From Panonychus citri (Eukaryota > Arthropoda > Arachnida > Trombidiformes > Tetranychidae): a stretch of 64,000 nt of DNA. Below, in pieces: positions 27,801 through 40,412 of this stretch (its first letter is position 1; each line of letters opens with the position of its first letter). Under the pieces are notes generated by a model that was not told the DNA's origin, made no database searches, and saw only the letters and a list, made by a program, of their open reading frames with translations. The DNA is taken from assembly GCF_014898815.1 (NCBI RefSeq), contig NW_026515525.1, positions 62,001 through 126,000 on the forward strand. Reading direction: 5' to 3'. The translations under genes and the position numbers were made by a program.

Positions 27801-29561
27801 AATTGTAATTTCAACGATCACATTAAATTGTCTCAATTTGTAAATGTTAAATTGTTAAAATTAGTTAATTGTTTCCAATGGATCTTACAACTCCAATTGG
27901 CTCTCGATTGGTAATTAAACGTTTCTTATCAGCTGATGGGTAAGCAACAATTAACTTTGATCAGGATTAGATTTTAAAATTTACAAGTTTTTCATTTGCA
28001 AATCAACAATTATCATCGATAAATATGATTAACTGATTTGTAAATTGTGACAATGTGAAAATTAGTTAATCATTAATCATTTATTGTAGGTTACATTGAT
28101 TAACTTTGAAATTAGGTCTTTAGTCAAGTTAATCAACTAACCATTAACAATTTAAACTGCGCATAGACTTTGACCGATTTACAATTAACTCCAATGATTA
28201 TTATGAGATAATCAAAAGAAAACTTTTAATTGCAATCATAATTTTGTCTCTGTTGTATTATTATTATTATTTACAGAGGTAATTAAAAACAACCAAACAA
28301 TTAGGTTAACCATAATAACTAATTTGTTATTAAGTTGTTACAATAATTAATATAAAAACTTGGGAATTTATCCTGAAAATCCTTGATGATATTCAGGTAA
28401 ATACAATCAAGATAATCTACTAATTGATATAATCAAATGAGAGATGAAACAATTAAGACAATCACATAATAGCTATATAACAATTCAAGTTAATTAGTTT
28501 TTAAATTTCTAATCTATTACAAAATAATATTAATTGAAAACTGATTTTATCGATTGCACACCGAGAGAAGAGGTAATTAATCAATCAATTCAAATTAACT
28601 CCATAATGATTAGAGTAAATTTTCATGTCTACTGGTGATTTCCCCTGATAATCATGTTAATCACTTCACTCCAATGATCTCAATCCTTTTATTGTTATCA
28701 TCGTTTATCTCACTGGTTCCTTAATTGTTACTTTATTTCTTTTAACAATTAACACCAAATGGATACACAAAAGGTTGAGACAAGTCTTCCTGTTGTAGTT
28801 AATTTTAATTTTGAGAGTTAATTGTTGCCAATAATTGCTCAGTTAATTGTCTATGTTTTGTCTCTTCCTCTCTCGTGTTCAGAGTTGTTTGAATGTTTCA
28901 CTTTTTTTCTGGCTCAACTCGAGTTAACATTGATTTTCTTAACGTTGTTTCCTTTGTCTATGTTTACTGTGTATCATTTGATTTATTTCCATCACAATTA
29001 GTTGATTGTTGTCATCCCAATTGGTCCAATTTAAATAATAAATCGTATTCTAGTGGAAAAAAGAGAGAAATAAAATTAATCCTCACTAAATTTCATCCAA
29101 TTCTTACCGAGATTAATAACAATAATTTATTAACAACCGAATCGTGATCACTCAAATTGGACTAATCAATTTCCATCAGATGATTTACTAATTAGTTCAA
29201 TTGACACTTTTCCTCCAAGTTTATCTCCATTTTAAACTTACCTGAGTTGCTGGTGATTTTTCTGAGTCTTTATCGTTCAAAATTCAGTGTCTTCTTTACA
29301 AATATCATCTACTATTCACCAAGTAAGTTTCATCTTGTCTTCATTTTCTTTCACAGCTTTTTAATTGCTTGAAACTAATTATACTGATTAGTTGATTAGC
29401 TTTATCATTTTGAGTTCTTATTGTTTTCTTTTTGTTAATTATCTGGATTAGCTACTGTTTTCCTCGTTTCTTCTCGTGCCTGATAATCCACCATAAATGA
29501 TGTGTGACTTTTCATAGACTTTAATCTCTCCTATGTTGATATAAACTAATTTCTGGTTTTA

Positions 29562-29593
<32 letters not shown>

Positions 29594-31851
29594 TTTTATT
29601 AATTATGATTAACTACTTAACCTTGCCGATTGCGAGAGAGAGCGAGTTGTTGTTGTTGATATGATGGTATGATAGCAAATTCAGGGTATTGATCGATATA
29701 AATCAGTGTAAACGATGATAATGTAATAACGATATGAGTATAAACAATTTCCTCAATAGTGAATCAAGAAAAAAACACACAATCACACAATATATTGGGT
29801 ACGATGCACAATCTATTGTTCATTTTTTTCCCCTGATCAATCAGAACACTAATTGAGGGAATTACTCACACCAAACACAGCACAATGTCAACAAGAAGAA
29901 CCAAAGAGAAAGAGAGAGAGAAAAAAAAATCAGATGAAATCAATTTTAATTAGTTACCCAAAAGACTTAATTAAATTGATATAATCACAATTACCATGGA
30001 ATCCAAAAAACACACATATAATACTCCAAATGAGTTGATTTTAAATTGGAATTTTATTCACTGAGAGAAAAAGAGTAAAAAATATTCACACGTAATTTAC
30101 TTCTCAAAGTTAATTAATCACTAATTAAGAAAACAATGATTACCTCTAATTAGAAAAAAAAAGAAGAAAACAAATGAAGAGAATAAAAAATCTAAATAGA
30201 AAAAAAGAGAAGAAAATGTTTTCCCCTTTTTTACATTTTCTTTTCTTTTCTCCCGCCAATCAGAATGAAGAAGAAGAAGAAAAAAATTCTCTTTGTTTTT
30301 TATTCTTTTCTCTTTTCCGATTCCAAAAACGAAAACCATGAAATCGGTGTAGTTCAATTTATTCCAATTCCAGGATAATTTGTGATTTTTCTTTCTCTCC
30401 CTGTGATCGTTACCCTTGAAATTGATTTAAATTGAACAATTAGGAATATCTATCGTAGTGAATATATTGATAGGATTATGAATGTGAGATGTTTTTTTTT
30501 TAATCTAATTCAACAAAAAGAAACATCAACTTCAAGGTTAAATGAACAGTTAATTTTAATCACTAGTGAAGAGTCACCACAATTAACAATCAATGTTACT
30601 CCATCATCATCATTACTTTAATTTTACTGTAACAATTTACTTGTTTCTTGATTGACACCTTAAGACTTTTAGTGTACACACAGTAGATTCATCTTTTAAT
30701 TAATCACCATCATTGGGATACAATTTGTTACATTTATTCAATTTGGTAAGATGGAACAATTAGTTTCCAATATTTTTCGTTTTTTCTTTTATTTCCTTTC
30801 ATTTCCACTAATATTAATCGAAATTCTCTCAGCGTTTTTTTTCTTACTTCGGTGAAACCATAACCAATTTTCTCAGTCTGGTGATGATTGAATATCTTTT
30901 CTCTCTCTCTCTCTCTTTCCTTCATCTATTAAATTCTCTTCCTGTTAATTACTGTTCTCATTACACTAATAGTGAATATCTTTATCTTTACTTGGACTCA
31001 TCATCTTAATGAATTGTTGATTATCAATTGATATCTATTGTAGTCTTTAATTATAGACCCAATAAGGGGATCAACCGATTTTAATTAATTTGATGATAAT
31101 GATCAACTACTGAATTGATTATAAGTCAACCTTATGTACCATATAGATTGTCAGCCATCTTGAATCCACTTGAATTTCCATTTTTTTTCCTTTGTCATTG
31201 GAGAGTTTGTTTCTCATTCTTTGTTTACATTTTGTTCTTCATCACAATTAATTAGATAATTGTTAGTGTTTGTTTACATTACAAAATGAACACCAAACAC
31301 TAATTAAATTTTATCACAACTCTGAGCAATCAAATACTAATTATTGTTTAAGCCACTTTCAGATTATATCTTGGTCTAAATCAAATCTAAATCAGTCACA
31401 ATTAGAAACTGATTAGTAATAATTGTCGCCATTTTATTGCCTGGTAACAAAAGTGACAAATAGTCCAAGTAAAAGTGTGGGAACCCAAAAAAAAACGAGA
31501 CAACTAATCACCAAGTCAAGAACTTTGGTTTAAAAATAGAAATTAAAGATTAAAGAGAATAGACAAAAGTATTAATAGCTATTTTCTTCTCATTACTCAT
31601 ACAATGTTAAGAAAATAAGGAGAATTTACTGATTGAAACAATTAATTCGTTTATTGTTTCACAAATCTCAATTCTAACCTTGAATAAATCCAAAATTTCG
31701 TATCTAATCTTGATCCTTAATCTCCCATAATCTTAAATAATATCATCGCTATTGAATAGAAACTTTAATCCATTGGAACCGATTTCAGAATTTTAATTAA
31801 ATCTTCATTTTATATCGAAAGTGCATCTTTTCATCAACTCTTAAGCTTCCG

Positions 31852-31885
<34 letters not shown>

Positions 31886-33951
31886 AACTTCCAATATTTA
31901 TCCCCATCATGAACTCATGGAACTCATGATAGTGTAAACATGTTGATCATGTTGACATAATAGAATCAATTGTTTTTTTTAGATTCTTTTACTTGAGATT
32001 CTGTGAATTGTGTTTTCCCTTAACGAACATCATCATGACGATGATCAATAACGAAGTCTAAGAATGAATGAGTACTTTAGAAAACGTCATTCGCTCCATT
32101 TTTCGTTGACGTAATTTTCTTTTCTTCTACTAATTTTGTTATTCTCACATGAACACAAATATATTAATTTCTATGATGCTGATTAATATTATTATTATAA
32201 ATTGAATGCAAAAAAAAACTCTAATACGATAAACAACAAGAAAAGAATAGAAAATTTTTCCAAATTGTAAACATTTCGTTTAAGTGTAATGTTATTGTTA
32301 ATATTTTCTCTGCTTCCGTTTTCTTTCATTCTAATTGTGATTCAATTCATCATGGTGTTGATGTTTTTTTCTTCAATCTCCTTTTTCTCCCTAGTAAACA
32401 ATTAGTTAATTATGATGACAACAATGATGAATTATTCTGGTGGAAACTTTGATTTCAATGGAAAAGCTCAATTTTTTTCCTAATATTTATTATCCATAGA
32501 CAAATAATAATAATAGTCAATTTGTTGATTGTGATTACTTGTTACTTATCCTTTTTTTTTTAAATTTGAAAACAATAGTTAATTACTTGAAGGTATAATG
32601 ATTTAATCGAAGTAAATTAAATTGTTATTAATTACATTTATATCTAATTACAATGATGAAACAATTAACTGTTACAGGTTAACCTTGAATATGATCTTAC
32701 ACTTTAAATTGTGACGAAAGTTAATTGATTGAAATTAATTGAGTCTCGTGAAACTGATTGATAATATGTTGATTATGTTAAGAAGAAGTTGTAATTGTAA
32801 TTGTTTTGTAATAAAATCAAACAAAACTACAATCTAATTGGTTAAGAATTTAATTCATGAAAAACAATTGCTGATTATTGATTAATTTAAATAATTCTGA
32901 TGATCAACCTTGAGTGTTAATTGTTGATTAGACAAGGAAGATGATGAAAATGTTAACATGACAATTAACTGAATTTCATCCTGAAAAGATTATCTGATTA
33001 CTAATCAATTTTGTGGTTAACATTGAGAAAATAGAGTTAATCAAATTAATGTGAAAACAAAAAGGTTGACAATCATTAATTTTCGTTAACGTTACCCTGA
33101 TCTTCCGTTGACTTTTCATTGTTAAATCAACAATTAAACAATTTCCCTTCTTTCCTACATTTTAAAATCATTAACAATTAATATATTGTGATGACGATTA
33201 ATTTGTAAAATGAAAATGAATGAAATAGTAAAAAAAACTGACAAGAGAAATTAATTAGGTATCAAAAATGAATCTCCCAACCTTCATTCAAGTTCAGAAG
33301 GTGGAGGAATTGATTGAACTTGAGAGTAGTAAAGTTATTGATTGTAACAATTTAACTGAATTGATTATCGCTTCAAGCAATTAAGCTTAATTTTACCTCT
33401 TTTTAATGATGATTATGTGACTTATTTACCCTGAGACCTTTTTTTTTCTTGATCGCTTCAAGATATCAATCAAGATGATACAGTTTATCCCTAATAATAA
33501 TCTTGAGGCTACTCTTGACTTACGATAATTCATTTTCCATCATGAAACTTTGATTCAGGGTGGAAGTGATACTTTTTTCCAGGTTCATCATAAATTGAGT
33601 TTCACGTGAACGTTGTTCCGGTGCCAATTCAATTGTAATCATTTTTTTAAATGATTCTGTTTACAATGATAATCAATCAATGACGATAAATTGATGACAT
33701 TTGATTTTTTTTCATATTCTATCAACATTCATTGCCATTTTTTCACCAGTCGTAGTATCAGCAATGTCTATTTTGTAATAACCAGCAATCGTTTTGATGA
33801 TAGCTTTTGATATTGAACATAAATCAATATTTAATTTTGAAAGGCCTATCATTTATTTTGATTGTTTAGGTGACTCATTTAATTTCAAAGTAACAATTTG
33901 TTTCACTTTTTTTACTGAATTTCTTTAATTACATGTTCCATTGTTGAAATT

Positions 33952-33982
<31 letters not shown>

Positions 33983-34506
33983 AATATCGTATCCTGGCTG
34001 TTGATCGGTCCATTTGCTGATATTTTCTCTAATTGAATCTTGACCATTGGAATTATAATAACAGAAAGACAGAATTTAATTTCGATTCGACAAAAGGATC
34101 TGCTATTGCTTATCCATTTTCCCCTGGAACGTACAGACGAATCAGTGCAAGTGAACAAATTTTATCGGAAACATTGAGATCAACATCAGCTTCTCATTTG
34201 ATTCCACCTTCATCATCACCATCATCTCAATATCAGAATAAATCTGACGAGTACATTTACCTGAGACCAATGAAAAATGGGACAACAGCAAAGCTCAATC
34301 ACCTTTTGGAAAAGGAGAAATTGAGACTTCGAAAGGCTTTAAGTCATGGAGGAAGTAAGAAAGATGTTAATACCGTTGAACTACTTCGAACTACACCAAG
34401 ACCAAGTTTCGCTGATATTTTGGCTGAGAAAATTTCCAAACATAATCAAATCAATGTAAGTGATTATTTGTTGAAAGAAATTGATGAGAAAAGAAAAAAA
34501 AAGTAA
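24827..34506 (+). CDS. Unrecognised gene with two candidate first exons
   Basis: I do not recognise this protein. The 3' exon runs from an acceptor at 34064 (AATAACAG) to a TAA at 34506 and encodes about 147 residues of complex, non-repetitive sequence: a Ser-rich part (YRRISASEQILSETLRSTSAS), a Ser/Pro stretch, a charged helix (LNHLLEKEKLRLRKAL), PRPSFADILAEKISKHNQI and a basic end (EIDEKRKKK). RRIS is a PKA-like phosphosite pattern. Two upstream ATG exons end at strong donors in the same phase (2) that this exon needs: 24827-24867 (MLRKFDSYSTERLT) and 27878-27939 (MDLTTPIGSRLVIKRFLSADG). The products would be about 161-168 residues, small and without membrane segments. An AATAAA lies near 34615. 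A donor at 34456 inside the 3' exon could lead to more exons that I did not find. The exon pairing is inference. Confidence 0.45.
29570..29593. repeat. (TC)n microsatellite
   Basis: Uninterrupted TC dinucleotide run. Confidence 0.9.
31854..31883. repeat. (TC)n microsatellite
   Basis: Uninterrupted TC dinucleotide run of about 30 bp. Confidence 0.95.
33951..33979. repeat. (TC)n microsatellite upstream of the 3' exon acceptor
   Basis: TC run ending about 85 bp before the acceptor at 34064; it could lengthen the pyrimidine tract region, but the acceptor itself has its own weaker tract. Confidence 0.9.
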
Positions 34507-34907
34507 GAAAAAAATAATAATTCATCAGTAAATCATCGATTCACTAATCTCTCTAATTAATTGTATTCAATCAAATTGAATCTAAAGTAATCAAGTAAAT
34601 GGAGATGATCAATACAATAAATACACTGAATATAATTCCCAATGATGATGCATGTTCAGAATTCATCTTATCCTTTATCACCTCGTCAACACTTATTGAT
34701 TGATTAATAATGTTGATTAATCTCATTGGATTTCAATGTCATGGTAATCAAGTTTGATCTTGATTGATTATAAGAAGTTAGACTAATTCATTAAAAACAA
34801 ACACAAATCATAAAAGATACCAAAAACAATTAACAAATTGATTGAGAAAATAAATTAATGAAAGTATCACAATTAACAACTAAATCAAAGTTCAATTACC
34901 AATGGCT

Positions 34908-34912
<5 letters not shown>

Positions 34913-34948
<36 letters not shown>
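34913..34948. repeat. (GA)n microsatellite
   Basis: GA run of about 36 bp in the spacer before the Fray gene. Confidence 0.95.
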
Positions 34949-34952
<4 letters not shown>

Positions 34953-35860
34953 CCAGAGATAGATCACATGGTTACTATTAGATTACCAGTTTGATTTTTT
35001 TTCCATCAATTTGGTCAACAATTAATTAAATCGATTGAATAAATTAGATTATCTTTGTTATTAGTTTCTTTTCCTGATTAATTTTCTTTTCGATTACCGG
35101 TTACATCATGGATTACATGTTTTCTCATATCAATGTTGATTTTTTATTCAATCTATTTGTTAACCAGCCAAGAAATTATAATGTGCACACCTAATACTCT
35201 GGAAAGAGAGATAGAAAGAGAGAGAGAGAGAGAAAGAGGATGATAACCTTGTCCCAATCAATGGTAATGAATGTTAGCCAAAAAACTGGTTAACTTCCTG
35301 GTAAATCCTAACGGGTTAGTTATAAGTTGATACTGAAGAAAAAAAGAAGAGGAGTATCATCTCCATCTTCATCCTCTTCATCTACATTTTTTCCTGCATC
35401 TTCATCATTTTCTTTGAGCTCTGACAAGTCAATTGATAGGATAAAAAAAAGAAGAACAAGTGAGGGAGAGATGATAAAGTGAGACATGGAAAAGAGAGAG
35501 AGAGAGAGAGAGAAAGAAAGAGAAAGAGAGTAATGTTTATACCGGCTTCTCATACTCTCGAGTCACTCCAACCAATCAACCTTTTCAACTCTTAATTAAT
35601 CTCTGTTTTCTTTCATCAATTTAATCTTTTAATTTATTAGTTAATTATTCTTTGACCCTTTTTGTATCTTTTTCTCTTCCCTTGTATCTCCCCTTAATCC
35701 ACTCCTAATCTCTAATAACCTACCAGTGTTTTCGTTATATTTGCACTTTAAATGTAAAAATTTAAAGGTAGAATTACAATTCTGCAAAACCCTCATCAAC
35801 TTAAGATAAATTACATTGAGAAAAAAAAATTCTATTCTAAAGTGAAAAATTCAATCATCA

Positions 35861-35862
<2 letters not shown>

Positions 35863-35894
<32 letters not shown>
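35863..35894. repeat. (TC)n microsatellite
   Basis: TC run of about 30 bp in the Fray upstream region. Confidence 0.95.
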
Positions 35895-35896
<2 letters not shown>

Positions 35897-36463
35897 TCCA
35901 CCAAACCATCATCTTGATCATCATTTCGTTACATCAGTGTTGTGTTAATTCAGTGTATTTATGATAAGGTGATTCTGTGGTTACCAGCATAGGTTACAAT
36001 TGGTATTAAATTTGCGATGGTGAGAGACAACAATCAATAGATTGTAAAACTAAACCATTCAGTAGAAAGAGAGTGAGACATAGACAGAGAAAGAGAAAGG
36101 AGATAGAGAAGATAAAGAAAGAGGGAGATTGAGTGAGAATGTAAGGTAATCAGACAGACATACTCAATGCGTCTCAATGTGAACATCAACTACATGGAAT
36201 ACAAACATTCACTTAACAATCAGCATCAGTTGTTATTTAATATTCGCTGGTTGATTTAATTGTTTAATTAACTTTTCCATTTTGATTTACATGTAGAGTG
36301 AAAACCTTTTCCCTTTTCAATTGATTCTCTTTCAGTGTTAAATCAAATCTTATACTTTTTCTCTTCTCTCTTTCTCTCTCAATCTCTTTCTCTCTTTCCA
36401 CCATCTTACTTAGTTTTCTTCTTCTCTCTTTCTTCATTTCCTTTCTTTTCTCTTTCTCTCTTT

Positions 36464-36714
36464 CTGGTTAATTTTGTTTTCTTTTTTGTTGCTTGTCATC
36501 ATCTCTCATTGTTTTCTATTCTTCATATTTAATTGTTTTTGTTTTTAATTCGTTTTTTTTTATTTTCTACCTCTTTCTCTTTCTCTTTCTCTTTCTCTCT
36601 TTCTGGTTAATTTTGTTTTCTTTTTTGTTGCTTGTCATCATCTCTCATTGTTTTCTATTCTTCATATTTAATTGTTTTTGTTTTTAATTCGTTTTTTTTT
36701 ATTTTCTACCTCTT

Positions 36715-36741
<27 letters not shown>
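36464..36741. repeat. 139 bp direct tandem duplication
   Basis: Two adjacent copies, 36464-36602 and 36603-36741. Both begin CTGGTTAATTTTG and run through a TTGCTTGTCATCATCTCTC block, a T9 tract and TTTCTC repeats. I see no difference between the copies. It lies 90 bp before the Fray start codon, in presumed 5' UTR or promoter. Confidence 0.9.
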
Positions 36742-36748
<7 letters not shown>

Positions 36749-36827
36749 ATAATTTTCTTTTTCTATTTTTCTATTTTTCAATTGGTGTTATACTTTGTGT
36801 TTTTCTGTTTTGATTTTTTCCAAAATC

Positions 36828-37722
36828 ATGTTAACCACCGATAATCAGGATACTAAACTCATGATGAATGGATCATCATCTGGCAATGGATCAGCATCGA
36901 CAACCTCATCATCTTCAACCACAACCTCAACCGGATCAGCTTCATCAATTAACAACAATAATAACACAACCACCACCACCACCACCACAAGTAATTCAGT
37001 CTCATCTTCAGGAACCTCTTCATTGGGTCAATCGGGTAACAGTTGGCCAAATGGTAAAGATGATTATGAGCTTGGTGAAGTTATCGGTGTTGGTGCTACC
37101 GCAGTGGTACATTCAGCCTACTGTAAACCAAGGAAGGAAAAGTGTGCAATTAAACGTATTAATCTAGAAAAATGGAATACCTCAATGGATGAATTATTGA
37201 AAGAGATTCAAGCAATGACAGCCTGTAACCATGAGAATGTTGTCTCTTATCATACCAGTTTTGTGGTTAAAGAAGAGCTTTGGCTTGTAATTAAATTACT
37301 CGCCGGAGGCTCTTTATTGGACATAATAAAGCATAAAATGAAAACAGAGGATTGTAAACATGGTGTTTTTGATGAAGGTACCATTGCAACGGTTCTTAAA
37401 GAGGTTCTTAAAGGGTTAGAATATTTTCACAATAATGGTCAAATTCATCGGGACATTAAAGCAGGTAACATATTATTAGGTGAAAATGGTGAAGTTCAGA
37501 TTGCCGATTTTGGTGTAAGCTCTTGGCTTGCCACTGGTGGTGATCTTTCCCGTCAACGATCACGTCATACCTTTGTAGGAACACCCTGTTGGATGGCTCC
37601 GGAAGTTATGGAACAAGTAACCGGCTATGATTTTAAGGCGGACATATGGAGCTTGGGTATTACTGCCATTGAATTGGTTACCGGTACTGCTCCCTATCAC
37701 ATTTATCCACCCATGAAGGTAA

Positions 37723-37755
<33 letters not shown>

Positions 37756-40347
37756 ACATTTATTATCTTGTTCATCACCATAATTATCAATATAAAAAAA
37801 AAGAAACGCTGCAATCAACATTCGTCATTTACCATCACCAGTAGATGATCATCTTAATGATAATTCCTGATTACCACCATTAACCAACACCACTTAACTC
37901 ACCATGGATTTTATCAACAAATTTATCGATAAAAACATTAGAATTTGTTTTCTTTCAATTCCTCTTTCCTTTTAAATTTGCTACTGTTATCAAGGAAAAG
38001 TGTTTATCTAATATTATCAAACTCTTTTGCCATTTACCTTCACTTGAAAGGTCAAGGAAATTTAAAAGCAAAGGAATATGTCAGAGCTTAGGATATCCTT
38101 TCTATTTGTGTATCTATGTGTTGTTTGCAGTTGTACATGTTTCTATTTGATCACCTGGGATCATCATGGTTCAGTTTCCAATGTTTTCAGGATGTTCATC
38201 TTTAGTTTGATTGATGGTTTTCGCTTCGTTTTCAACTTGAATTGCATGTTAATCAGACATCCGTTAGCAAAGCGATCAATTTATCCATTAAAAAGCAACA
38301 TTACCACCAAAAGGAAACATAATTTAAGTGATGAAACTGAACCAATTGATATTAACTCAAGTTGATTATTGACAATCAGGTTGACTTAATCCCATGTAAT
38401 TAACCATTATTATGCTGTTATCTACAAATAATTATTCATTAAGTTTACTTATACTTAATTACGTTGCTTCTTGTAATTGAAATGTTGACACTTTATGTTT
38501 ACACTTTTTTTATTGCAGTTTCTTTTTTAAATTGTTGATAAATTGGTGATGACGATCATTCTGATTACTCTTTTATTGTTGATAAATTTTATTCTCTGAT
38601 TGTATTATTAATATTTTTTTTTATTCTTTTCTCATCTTTTATTAGGTTCTGATGCTTACCCTTCAAAATGATCCTCCGACTCTTGACTCTGTTGCCGAAG
38701 ATAAAGACCAATACAAGAATTATGGTAAATCTATTAGGAAATTGATCTGTGATTGTCTTCAGAAAGATCCTTCGAAAAGGCCAACTGCCACTGAGCTGCT
38801 TAAACATCCGTTCCTTAGAAAAGCAAAAGATAAAAAGTATCTCGTTCAAAATCTTTTATCTTGCGCTCCAAGTATCGAGGAAAGAGCCAAAAAGGCGAAA
38901 AATGTCCGACGACCACCAGGAACCAGTGGACGACTTCACCGAACTGAAACCGGTGATTGGGTTTGGTCTTCAGATGATGATTCTTCCGATCCAAATGATG
39001 GTAACAACAAAGACTCATCAGCCAATTCGTCTGTTGGCTCTGGAACTCAGCCAAATAGTAGTAAAAATGATAGTAATTCAACATCATCACCAACCACAAC
39101 CAACAACAACAACAACAACAATTTAAACAATACAAGTACCACCAACAATATTAACATAAATATAAACAACAATAATGTAGAAAATAGTCAACATGATGTA
39201 AAAACTAATCAAACCTCCTCCTCCACCTCATCATCTTCCTCAACCTCTCGTGAAGTGCCTTCTAATACCAACCAAGGCCAGCAAAGTGGATCTGATTCCT
39301 GTGGTAGTAACAATAATGCTACTCCATCACCTCCAACCATTAATCTTGTTCTAAGAATAAGAAATTCACAAAGAGATTTGAACGATATTCGTTTTGAATA
39401 TTCTTCAGACAGAGGTCAGTACATATACAACCAAAGACTTTGAGTTTACAGTTACTTGTGTCATTCACGCAGTTAAATATAATCAATGAGGGAGTAAAGT
39501 TAACCCAGAGAGCTAATGCTAATTAATGCCCTCTAATTTAAACGATATTATCTCACAAAATGGTCATCTGATTGGATATCAAATATTATCTACCTGATTA
39601 TCATTACCTGCGCGAATGGTTCAACCAGTGGTTGTAAACTCAAAGTCTTTGGCATATCACGTGACAATTTATTCTAAATCTAATTATTGTCTATTCATTT
39701 GTTCATTTTTCTCACAGATACCGCTGAAGGAATAGCCCAAGAGCTTGTTCAAGCTGGATTAGTTGATAATCGTGATGTGATAACCGTTGCCTCTAACCTT
39801 CAAAAGTTGATAGAGACCAACTTCGAACAGAATATTTCTATGAAAAATGTGATCTTCGCTTTGGTTAGTACTCAATGTTAAGAGATTTTCCTTGATGATC
39901 TCTCAAACATTTGACCTTCATATTACTAAACCGTTTTCCCGATTCCTTTTTGAATCCCGTCCATAAACAAAAATAGTTTATTTGTACTCAATTTCACCCA
40001 GACTCTTCCGCATTCACCATTATCCCGTTATCCATAGCCTTCAATTTCTTCCTTATTCCTCGCCCTATCATTATTATGATGATATTCATTTATACCTGAT
40101 AATTTATGACCACCTACGTTCATTTTGCACTTTTTTTTACCTGTTCCCACTATTTGATGATGATGATTCATTTCATCATAAATAGGAAAACATCTACATC
40201 CTAATTGTACTTTTTTTTTATATCTAACGGTCATCTTTTTTTTTGTTTCTTTCTTCTATCCAGAGCCATGATAATAACGGAGATGAGAACGAAGTACCTG
40301 ATGAAAAGCTCCTGATCGGTTTTGCTCAACTTTCTATCGCAGATTAA
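36828..40347 (+). CDS. fray: Fray/OSR1/SPAK STE20-family kinase
   Basis: Germinal-centre-kinase VI Ser/Thr kinase that acts below WNK kinases to phosphorylate cation-chloride cotransporters. Exons 36828-37718, 38646-39414, 39718-39863 and 40264-40347 join in frame to give 629 residues. Residues 1-78 are Ser/Thr/Asn-rich. The kinase domain shows glycine loop IGVGATAVV (86-94), Lys109 (CAIK), HRDIKAGN (Asp209), DFG (227-229) and T-loop HTFVGTPCWMAPE, where Thr248 matches the WNK site. Exon 2 has the regulatory S-motif region RPPGTSGRLHRTE and GDWVWSSDD, then a long Ser/Asn-rich linker. The C-terminal PF2/CCT domain (INLVLRIRNSQRDLNDIRFEY, EGIAQELVQAGLVD, LLIGFAQLSIAD), which binds RFxV docking motifs, is split over exons 2-4. 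An AATAAA lies near 40516. Confidence 0.96.
37719..38645 (+). other. Fray intron 1
   Basis: A 927 bp phase-0 intron. It opens with a GAT trinucleotide repeat (37724-37755) directly after the donor. It contains a 95-codon open frame with a true ATG (38078-38365) that starts hydrophobic and ends polar; no similarity is recognised. Confidence 0.6.
37724..37755. repeat. (GAT)n microsatellite at the exon 1 donor
   Basis: About ten GAT units starting six bases after the exon 1/intron 1 junction of the Fray gene, so length changes could alter donor context. Confidence 0.9.
39415..39717 (+). other. Fray intron 2
   Basis: A 303 bp intron with donor GTCAGT and acceptor CTCACAG. Nothing else was seen. 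Confidence 0.7.
39864..40263 (+). other. Fray intron 3
   Basis: A 400 bp phase-0 intron with donor GTTAGT and acceptor CTATCCAG. Nothing else was seen. Confidence 0.7.
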
Positions 40348-40374
40348 CAAGCTTCTTCTGTAGATTTTTAGTGT

Positions 40375-40412
<38 letters not shown>

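Larger units (their letters stand above)
24868..34064 (+). other. Long AT-rich intron or intergenic stretch
   Basis: About 9.2 kb, strongly AT-rich, dominated by ACAATTAA / TTAATTGT words. Apart from the candidate second first-exon at 27878-27939 I see no convincing coding exon. A donor-like CACCAA|GTAAGT near 29320 could end a non-coding first exon. TC repeats lie at 29570-29593, 31854-31883 and 33951-33979. Confidence 0.5.
34507..36827. other. Spacer and 5' region of the Fray kinase gene
   Basis: About 2.3 kb without a convincing gene. It holds GA repeats (34913-34948, 35215-35236, 35490-35516), a TC repeat (35863-35894), a long pyrimidine-rich stretch (36355-36760) and a 139 bp tandem duplication. 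The right part probably includes the Fray promoter and 5' UTR. Phe/Leu/Ser-rich open frames here come from the TTTCTC composition. Confidence 0.55.

Noticed and set aside
34456..34506. Use of the GTAAGT donor inside the 3' exon of the unknown gene
   Set aside because: The frame through it gives a natural helical end and stop, an AATAAA follows, and no downstream phase-0 exon was found before the Fray gene. Not excluded.
36464..36741. CRISPR or satellite array
   Set aside because: Only two direct copies without spacers.
36335..36844. Phe/Leu/Ser-rich open frames upstream of Fray
   Set aside because: They translate the pyrimidine-rich repeat DNA and the tandem duplication; no domain.
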